A stretch of DNA of 11,528 nt from Chrysochromulina tobinii (taxonomy: Eukaryota > Haptophyta > Prymnesiales > Chrysochromulinaceae). A program made the position numbers and the translations under genes. This document shows, piece after piece, positions 6,325-11,528 of the stretch (its first letter is position 1; every line of letters begins with the position of its first letter). The DNA lies in assembly GCA_001275005.1 (NCBI GenBank), contig JWZX01000224.1, positions 1 through 11,528 on the forward strand, in the 5' to 3' direction. The notes beneath the pieces are model-generated. The model saw only the letters and a program-made list of their open reading frames with translations. It was not told the DNA's origin and searched no databases.

Positions 6325-6603
6325 AGATCAAGCGGTGGAGCGGAGAACTCGCATACCAGGCTCAAGCGGGACTTGGACTGCGAATCTATCTTTATCAGAC
6401 ACGCCGTGCGCGGCGCGTACGCAGCTCGCATGGCGCGAGCATCCTAGTGCTAGCGTCGACCGGGTCCCCACGGGTCACATGTGCTCATCATGTGCGGTGA
6501 CGGGGCGCGCGGCCGAACTAACGATCCCCTGCGCGCTCGTTGCCGCGCGCTCTCGGCTCGCCCTCGCTTACGCCGTACCGAGCCTGCGCCACGGCTGGTG
6601 TCC

Positions 6604-6659
6604 CACAGCTACGACTTCACAGCTCCGACTTCACAGCTCCGACTTCACAGCTCCGACTG
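6604..6659. repeat. 14-bp minisatellite, four copies
   Basis: The unit is CACAGCTCCGACTT. The copies are 6604-6617 (one change), 6618-6631, 6632-6645 and 6646-6659 (last base differs). Confidence 0.9.
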
Positions 6660-6786
6660 CACGTCCCCTTACATGCATCTTGCCTCATCTTCTCATCTTC
6701 AAGAGCCACATCGGCATCATCCAGATCATCCATCCCATTCACCTCGATAGTTCATGAGCCCCAAGCCTTGACCTCGCCCGCTATCC

Positions 6787-6863
6787 GGCTTCACACGCGC
6801 GCAGGCTTCACACCCGGCTTCACACCCGGCTTCACACCCGGCTTCACACCCGGCTTCACACGC
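6787..6863. repeat. 12-bp minisatellite, five contiguous copies plus one outlier
   Basis: The unit GGCTTCACACCC is contiguous from 6804 to 6863, the last copy ending CGC, with an additional GGCTTCACACGC at 6787-6798. In one forward frame it would read as PGFT repeats, but no supporting gene surrounds it. Confidence 0.9.
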
Positions 6864-6888
6864 GCAGCTCGCGGGCCGATCTTCATCC

Positions 6889-7085
6889 TCAGAAGCGGAA
6901 GAGCCGCCCGCCGTGCGCCGTGTGCCCTATCGTGTGCCCGATTGGCGCGTTCACACCCAAAGTCCCCTCAGCACTGCCCGGCGTCGTCCCGGGCGACGGT
7001 TGGCGCACCCCCTTCTTTCGGACCACGGTGCCGCCAACGGCCCTCAGCTCGCGGTGCATCGTCGGAGTTGCGATGCCTGACGGTA
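6889..7085 (-). other. Possible additional 3' exon or antisense coding segment (uncertain)
   Basis: On the minus strand the frame ending at TGA 6891-6889 reads GIATPTMHRELRAVGGTVVR, then a basic Ser/Pro/Gly-rich end finishing HGGRLFRF. Counting by eye, roughly four fifths of its third codon positions are G or C, higher than in the alternative frame. A possible acceptor, CCACCCTACCGTCAG|GC, precedes it at about 7085, with CTCAC upstream. However, I found no good donor in the matching phase at the end of the coiled-coil gene, so the link is unproven and 7148 stays the simpler gene end. Confidence 0.25.
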
Positions 7086-7102
7086 GGGTGGACGGTAGGG
7101 TG
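7079..7102. repeat. 12-bp tandem repeat, two copies
   Basis: GACGGTAGGGTG is repeated exactly at 7079-7090 and 7091-7102, followed by a partial GACG. Confidence 0.8.
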
Positions 7103-7147
7103 GACGTGAGAGTTGAGCGCCCCGACCAGTCGTCCTGCATGCAAGGG

Positions 7148-10100
7148 CTACCAGGGAGATTCTGCGAGCTGCCGGGGAGATTCTGCGAGCTCCAGGGCGC
7201 CACGTCCGTGAAGCTCCTGCGCCGGCTCGGCGTCTGCGTCGGAGTGCTTGATGACGGGGACGTCCCGGCGCCCCCTCCTTCCCCCCCGGTGCCGCACAGG
7301 GCCGTCCTCGTCTGACGAATCCGGTTTGGGCAGTGACGAATCTGTCGGTCCCGTGGGCTTTTTCCGCCTTCCCCCGAGCAACCCCCCCAGCCGCCGTCGA
7401 GGCTCCGCTGCGGCCGTATGGTGGTTCGTATGGTGGCTCGCGTAACTGTTCGGTGAGGCAGCGGCACTCGCGGCGGCGCTCCCCATCGGGTTCCCAATCG
7501 GGTCGTTCTCCTTATCGCGCTCCCCACTCGCCCCGCGCCGGCCGGCGCCGCTGCCTTCACGCTTCGATGGCTTGCCTGTCTTCACAGGCGCCGGCGCGAG
7601 CTGCGCAGGCGCATTCGCGTTGGATACGCCGTTGGCGATCTGGACGGGCGCGGCCGAGGGCTTGGGTGCGAGCGTCTTGTTGAGCGGCGCCACCTCCACG
7701 CTCGCCTTCTGAGGGAGGAGCTCGTCGGGGAATTCGTCAATGACGAGGGGTCCATCCCAAGATCTCCCAATCGATCTCCCCATCGGGAGCGACCCCATCG
7801 GGCGAGGCCTCGCCGCCTCCGCCCGTGCGTCTCTCTTGGCTGCCTTCAGCTGCCCGACCGCATCATGCACCGCCGGGGCAAGCGGCGGGGGGCAGCGGCG
7901 GGGGGCGGCGCCGGGGGGCGAGAGAGCGCTCAGCTCCAGATTCGTGGTGACCGACGAGGTGCCATCTCCGCGAATCTCGATCTGGAGCCTCGGAGATGGC
8001 AGGACCCGAATCTCAACCCGCGGCGTGGTCACGATCTGCATCGTCGGCGCTCGAGCGAGCGAGTCAGCACGCGCCTCGGAGGCCGCCGCCCGCGCCGCCG
8101 CCGCTGCGTCTCGCGCGCGCCGCGCGCTGAGCGAGCCATCTCTATCCCCATCCCCATCCACGGAGGTCGCGGCGGCGGCGGCGGCCGAGGCGGCGGCGGC
8201 GGCCGCGGCGTTGGGGAGGCTCGTGAAGATGGGTGCTGTGAAGGTGGGTGCTGTGAAGGTGGGTGCGGCAGCAGTTTCTGCTTCGACCACTGGCGCCTTC
8301 ACCGGCGCCATCGAGGGCGCCGTCGCGGGCGCCGTCGCCGTCGCGGGCGCCGTCGCCGTCGCGGGCGCCGTCGCCGTCGCGGGCGCCGCTGGGGACTGTT
8401 TGAGCGGCGGCGGGGCGGACGGTTTGGCGCGCGGCTCAAAGGTCTTCATGAGGGCCTCGCGCGCCCGCGCCGAGTTGAGCGCCTCGTGCACCACCGCTGG
8501 GGAGGCTGCCCGTGCCGCGGCAGCCACCGCCACGGGCGGCGGCGGGAGCGGCGGCATGTCGACCGGTAACACGGCCTTGTTGCTCGGCGGCTGCGGCGCC
8601 AGTGAGGCCGTAGCAGGCAGCGACGGCGGCGCGAGCTGCAGGCTCTTTTGCAGATGGGCCCTGGCGCGCGCGCTGTCGGTCGGCTCATTGACGACCGCGG
8701 GTGAGCCTGCCTGGGAGACCGCCTGCACGGTGGATGGCGAGTGGTGAGTGACGAGGCAATCAGGACGCAATCAGGACGCGATCAGGACGCGATCAAGAGG
8801 CCATCAAGAGGCCATCAAGAGGCGATCAAGAGGCGATCAAGAGGCCATCAAGACGCAATCAGGATGCAATCAGGAGGCCATCAAGAGGCCATCAAGAGGC
8901 CAAGAACGGCACTCGCCTGAACGGTCGAAGTCGCTCGCTCCGACCAGACACCGTCCCGTTCGGTCCAGCCCGACGCCTCCGAGCTCTGGACCGATGGCGG
9001 CGCGTACCTGTGGGGAAAGGGGAGGACGCGCGCGCCGTGGTGAGCACTTGCATGCGCCCCCCCCAAAGCTCGAGCGCTCTGGACCGATGGCGGCGCATAC
9101 CTCGAGGTGCGCTTGGTCGCAGCTGCCGCCACGGCCGCCGCGAGGGCCGCCATACCTACCCCTAGGGCGGTGGGACCATCCTTGACAGGCGCGGGAGTCA
9201 CGCACGCAGTGCCCTTCGCGGGCGCCGTGTCGGGCGCGCTGCTCTTCAGCGGGAGGGGTGGCACAGCCGGGTGGCGAGCTTGTGGAGGCGGCGCCCTCGT
9301 CGGCAACGGCGGCGGCAAGGCGACGATAGGTGGCGGCACCGGAGGTGGTGGCACAGCTGCCACAGACACGGCGCTGGCTGCCACGGCAGCAGGCGCGCCT
9401 GCGCCCGCCGCCCTCGCCTCCGCCGCCCTTGCCTCCGCCGCCCTTGCCTCAGCCGCCCTTGCCTCCGCCGCCCTTGCCCGAACCTCAGCGGCTGCCGCAC
9501 GCTGCTCGGCGGCGGCGCGGGCGGTCTCAGAGCCAGCACGTTCACGCCTCGCCACCTCCGCCTCCGCCATCGCCGTGTGCGCCCGCGCCTGCGCCGCCGC
9601 TGCGGCCTCGTGGCCACGCGCCTCGGCCGCCCGCGCCGCCGCCTCTGCCGCCTTCGCCGCCGCCTCTGCTACCATGGCCGCCGCCTCGGCCGCCCGCGCC
9701 GCCGCCTCGGCGAGCTTCGCCTGCTCCTCGAGAACCGAACGCGCTGTGGTGAGCACTTGCATGCAAGGCAGGTCATCAGTGGCAATCAACGTGCCTGCTC
9801 CTCGAGTGCGGAACGCGCTGTGGTGAGCACTTGCATATGCAAGGCAGGTCATCAGTGGCAATCAACGTGCCTGCTCCTCGCGCTCCACAGCACGGCTGAC
9901 CGCGGCCTGTGCCTGCTGCTCGGCCGCTTGCGCCGCCTCTGCGCGCTCCGCCGCCGCGCGACTCGCCGCGAGCGCCTCGGCGAGCTCCTGCTTCGTCTTC
10001 GTCAGCTCGGCGGTCGCCGTGAGGTTCGTCAGCTCGGCGGTCGCCGTAAGGTTCGCCACGGCCGCCTTCTCCTTCTTCTCCTTCCGCCGCTGCTGCTGCT

Positions 10101-11079
10101 CGAGCTGCTGCGCGGCCGCACGCTCCGACTTGGTGGCAGACAGCTCCTGCGCAGTCGATTGAAGCTGCATCGATGCCTGCGACAGCTGGTCCGCTTGGCG
10201 GCGGATAGTCGCGGTCAGCTCCATCTCCCTCTTCCTGAGCCGTTCCACTTCGCGCCGCTCCGCTTGCGCCTCCGATCGGTGCTCTTGAACGAGCCGATGG
10301 AGTGCCTCCGCCTGCGCGGCCGCCTCGGACGCCTCCCGCCTCGCCGCGTCCGCTTCTCGCCGCGCCGCTGCCGCCTGCTCGGCCGCCTGGCCCACCGGCG
10401 CATCAGCCTCGATGCGCGCGGCGGCCGCCTCACGCAGCTCGCGCAGTTGGGCTTGAAGCAACTCGGCCTCGCGCCGCGCCTCCTCGGCCTCGCGCCGCGC
10501 TGCGAGGACTTGGTCATCCGACGCCACCGCTGCGCCATGAGCGCGCGCCATCTCCGAGGTGATGGCCGCCGACGCCTTCGCCGCTGCCTCGGCCGTCGCG
10601 GCGCCAACGTCGCCGCCCTCACCCGCGCGCGCGGCCGCAAACTCATACGATGCCATCTTCAGAGAGTCGCGCAGCGCAGGCACCTCGCCAGCGAGCAGCG
10701 CGCGCACGCCGAGCTGCACGATGTCCGCCTCGCGCTCGACGGTGCGCCGCAGCTGGCCCTCGAGCAGCGCAAGCTCCCCTCGGAACACAGACATTGCGAC
10801 CATCACCTCGGCGCGCTCGGCAATGCGGCGCGCGCTGTTGTGCCTCTCCTTGGGCTGCGACATCGTGATGTTCAGCTGCATCGGCGCCGCCGCGGGTGCG
10901 TTGGGCGTCGCCGCCCCGGGAGGCGGCGCGACGGCCAACGCGGCAACCGATCGGCGCGCCTCGTAAAGCTGCACATTCGAGAGCTGGAGCGCCTGGCGCG
11001 TCTCCGCGTGCGCGGCGCGCTCGGCGCGCAGAAGCCGATCCACACATCCCAGCTCGAACTGCGCCGCCTGCGAGTACAT
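7148..11079 (-). CDS. Large Ala-rich coiled-coil protein, modelled as four exons (1164 aa), family not recognised
   Basis: My model is complement(7148-8722, 8917-9007, 9101-9720, 9871-11079), 3495 nt and in frame throughout. The start ATG at 11079 has A at -3; an in-frame TAG lies upstream at 11169-11167 with no ATG between. Residues 1-48 form a helix with aromatic and acidic residues, 50-75 a Pro/Ala linker, 76-150 a helix. About 160-510 is a long coiled coil rich in Ala, Glu, Arg and Gln, including NLTATAELT twice and an EARAA series. About 515-640 is Pro-rich. Exon 4 (641-1164) is mostly disordered. It has ASPAVVxE...SARAR twice (about 647-669 and 714-736), PTFTA repeats, Ala runs, a beta-rich VEIRVLPSPRLQIEIRG segment (about 875-892), an acidic IDEFPDELLP and a KEN tripeptide at 1044-1046. 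The Lys/Arg-rich end precedes TAG. There is no motor, kinase or membrane segment. A cytoskeletal or centriolar scaffold is plausible but inferred. Exon ends are by eye, and intron 2 could be retained (+31 aa). Confidence 0.65.
7154..7189. repeat. 15-nt direct repeat, 21-bp period, at the end of the coiled-coil gene
   Basis: GGGAGATTCTGCGAG is present at 7154-7168 and 7175-7189. On the minus strand it encodes the twice-repeated LAESP just before the TAG stop. The duplication may have shifted the original end of the gene. Confidence 0.8.
7961..8000. repeat. Inverted repeat inside exon 4 of the coiled-coil gene
   Basis: GCCATCTCCG at 7961-7970 and CGGAGATGGC at 7991-8000 are perfect complements around a 20-base loop. 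It overlaps the DNA encoding the beta-rich segment, so it may simply reflect the coded alternation. Confidence 0.6.
8223..8267. repeat. 15-bp tandem repeat, three copies (PTFTA-type peptide)
   Basis: GTGAAGGTGGGTGCT and close variants occur at 8223-8237, 8238-8252 and 8253-8267. In the minus-strand protein they give PTFTAPTFTAPIFT. Confidence 0.85.
8331..8384. repeat. 18-bp tandem repeat, three copies (APATAT-type peptide)
   Basis: GCCGTCGCCGTCGCGGGC occurs at 8331-8348, 8349-8366 and 8367-8384 with partial units on the left. It encodes Ala/Pro/Thr repeats on the minus strand. Confidence 0.85.
8723..8916 (-). other. Intron 3 of the coiled-coil gene (194 bp, GC-AG, minisatellite-filled)
   Basis: The donor reads CAG|GCGAGT on the minus strand and the acceptor CACCGTGCAG|GCG, phase 0, joining STVQ to AVSQ. 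The exon ends on both sides are near copies (ACCGTTCAGGCG and ACCGTGCAGGCG). A possible branch site CACTCACCAC lies about 22 nt before the AG. The two flanking frames differ, so an intron or a frameshift is required here. The GC donor is inferred by eye. Confidence 0.65.
8756..8898. repeat. 11-bp minisatellite, 13 copies, filling intron 3
   Basis: On the plus strand the unit is GCCATCAAGAG with variants GCGATCAAGAG, GCAATCAGGAC and GCGATCAGGAC. All units are exactly 11 bp. It occupies most of the intron between the donor and the branch/acceptor region. Confidence 0.95.
8983..9102. repeat. 27-nt direct repeat, 93-bp spacing, spanning both intron 2 splice sites
   Basis: 8983-9009 and 9076-9102 differ at one position. 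On the minus strand each copy begins AGGTAYGCGCCGCCATCGGT, so one copy supplies the donor and the other the first exon bases after the acceptor. Confidence 0.9.
9008..9100 (-). other. Intron 2 of the coiled-coil gene (93 bp, GT-AG, also open in frame)
   Basis: The donor is CTCGAG|GTATGC and the acceptor CCTCCCCTTTCCCCACAG|GTACGC with a strong pyrimidine tract. The first 25 bases of the intron repeat the start of the next exon (GTAYGCGCCGCCATCGGTCC...). It contains TGCTCACCAC, a possible branch site. At 93 bp without a stop, reading through would add 31 residues and duplicate YAPPSVQS, so retention or an isoform is possible. Confidence 0.55.
9407..9481. repeat. 15-bp tandem repeat, five copies (EARAA-type peptide)
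   Basis: GCCGCCCTTGCCTCC and variants run from 9407 to 9481. On the minus strand they encode ARAAEARAAEARAA within the coiled coil. Confidence 0.85.
9721..9870 (-). other. Intron 1 of the coiled-coil gene: tandem intron dimer (150 bp, 76 + 74)
   Basis: The first exon's frame meets TGA at 9864-9862 and the next exon resumes in the same phase, so something is spliced out. On the minus strand the region is two copies of a unit starting GCACGTTGATTGCC and ending CTCGAGGAGCAG (9870-9795 and 9794-9721). The exon before it also ends GAGGAGCAG. Preferred splice: CAG|GCACGT to GAGCAG|GCG, joining EEQ to AKLAEAA. Alternative: two tiny GT-AG introns (9818-9866, 49 bp; 9744-9790, 47 bp) with a 27-nt exon between, also in frame. 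The alternative acceptor lies only a few bases after the CTCAC branch-like motif, which argues against it. Confidence 0.6.
10001..10054. repeat. 27-bp tandem duplication in exon 1 of the coiled-coil gene
   Basis: 10001-10027 and 10028-10054 differ by one base. They encode NLTATAELT twice within the coiled coil. Confidence 0.9.
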
Positions 11080-11428
11080 AATGGCCCACGAGCGGCTCTC
11101 GAATGACCTTCGAAAAAGGGCGGGGTGTGAAGATGGGTATGAAGTGAGAATAAAATAAATGAGGAGCTACTTGTGCTTAAATAATTGATGAACTTCGTGC
11201 AAAACGTCGGTGCAAGACGCGACTTGCGGTTCGTCAGTTCCGTTGCGAAGGGGCGCGGTACTGTACCGAGCTGTACAACGACGGCCAGTTGTTTTTTTAG
11301 TGCCCGCCGCCCGCCCGACTTCGCAAATCGCCAGCTTGGCCAGCTTGCCAAGTCGCCTACGGAGGAAAGCACCTCTTCCTCGAGCGTGTGCGCTATCACC
11401 TCTTTCAGCATCTCGGGCCGCCTGTCGA
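11080..11428. promoter_or_regulatory. Putative divergent promoter region of the coiled-coil gene (-) and the gene at 11429 (+)
   Basis: No confident coding sequence. An AT-rich segment at 11149-11190 contains AATTATTTAAG (minus strand, 11186-11176), a TATA-like sequence about 100 bp before the ATG at 11079, which would place the transcription start near 11150. Three GTAC tetramers cluster at 11258-11276, one in the odd palindrome GGTAC-T-GTACC (11257-11267). A minus-strand frame from ATG 11409 (MLKEVIAHTLEEEVL...) could be an upstream exon, with CTCAC...CCCTTTTTCGAAG|G as an acceptor near 11111, but the simple start at 11079 needs no such exon. Confidence 0.4.
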
Positions 11429-11528
11429 ATGCAGTCAATGGATGCAGCTGAGGGTGGTGCTCATGGCGATGCTGCTTCGACGATCGCTGCCTTCGAAAAG
11501 GAAGAACTCGCGCGCGAGCAGCTGCAGA
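11429..11528 (+). CDS. N-terminus of an unknown protein, truncated by the window end
   Basis: From ATG 11429 the frame reads MQSMDAAEGGAHGDAASTIA and then AFEKEELAREQLQ to the last base, open at the edge. The composition (Ala, Gly, acidic, then a charged amphipathic helix) looks coding and like the start of a coiled coil, but only 33 residues are visible and the initiation context is weak (C at -3). A second in-frame ATG lies at 11438 with G at +4. The gene would be divergent from the coiled-coil gene. No family can be named. Confidence 0.4.
   Translation, partial: MQSMDAAEGGAHGDAASTIAAFEKEELAREQLQ

Larger units (their letters stand above)
5706..7147. other. Long stretch without a confident gene; repeats, a hairpin and a possible antisense exon
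   Basis: The left part (5706-5940) is 3' flank of the preceding gene, with a T run at 5757-5766. A very GC-rich block at about 5941-6090 includes GGGCGGGGGCGGGGG, capable of forming a G-quadruplex. An AT-rich island lies at about 6185-6225. A perfect hairpin (6299-6324) and three minisatellites (6604-6659, 6787-6863, 7079-7102) follow. The only coding-like signal is on the minus strand at 6889 to about 7085, listed separately. Forward frames here have no recognisable domains. Confidence 0.45.

Noticed and set aside
7740-8747. Forward open frame of 335 codons, Ala/Gly/Ser rich
   Set aside because: It is a shadow of exon 4 on the other strand, made open by GC-rich repeats. The minus-strand frame is longer and continuous with the upstream exons.
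8756-8898. Regular short repeats considered as a CRISPR array
   Set aside because: The 11-bp units are head-to-tail with no unique spacers; this is a minisatellite in an intron of a eukaryotic gene.
9271-11106. Long forward open frame (611 codons) opposite the coiled-coil gene
   Set aside because: It is an Arg/Leu/His-rich mirror of the Ala/Glu/Arg coiled coil. The minus strand has regular heptads, a clean start with an upstream stop and consistent splice signals.

Overview
The window looks like nuclear DNA of a GC-rich unicellular eukaryote. Supporting signs are spliceosomal-type introns with GT-AG and GC-AG ends, acidic and alanine-rich proteins, a BORC (lysosome positioning) subunit, a GOLD domain and a RING-H2 finger, with no operon-like spacing. 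A haptophyte or similar GC-rich alga is my best guess. It rests on the GC-AG introns and on an intron filled with an 11-bp minisatellite. It is an inference, not a measurement.

Layout from left to right. (1) 3-239 (+): acidic C-terminus of a gene that starts outside the window. (2) 635-2551 (+): 638-aa protein with an N-terminal GOLD-like domain, ankyrin repeats and an acidic tail. (3) 2803-3150 (-): 115-aa BORCS8 homologue. (4) From 3386 (+), divergent from BORCS8 across a 235-bp spacer: a RING-H2 protein whose finger stops exactly where the sixth zinc ligand should be, followed by repeats. (5) 3889-4389: a 501-bp segment, visibly less GC-rich, bounded by 22-nt inverted repeats (21/22) and a possible 3-bp target duplication, i.e. 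a candidate non-autonomous DNA transposon. (6) 4877/4917-5705 (+): unrecognised protein with a Gln/Leu/Pro repeat start, a coiled coil and a Pro/Lys-rich tail, probably missing an upstream exon. (7) 5706-7147: no confident gene, but several minisatellites, a strong hairpin and one possible antisense exon. (8) 7148-11079 (-): a large coiled-coil gene which I model as four exons and three introns (1164 aa). (9) From 11429 (+): start of a divergent gene that runs off the window.

The most interesting signal is in the introns of the coiled-coil gene. Two of them share a 25-nt block at 24/25 identity, and all three have a CTCACCAC-like possible branch site. All three also sit between duplicated copies of the exon-boundary sequence (AG|GC or AG|GT). 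This is what recent intron gain by introner-like elements or tandem duplication would leave. The genes do not form an obvious pathway. BORCS8 and the GOLD-ankyrin protein would both fit endomembrane biology, but adjacency in a eukaryote is weak evidence.
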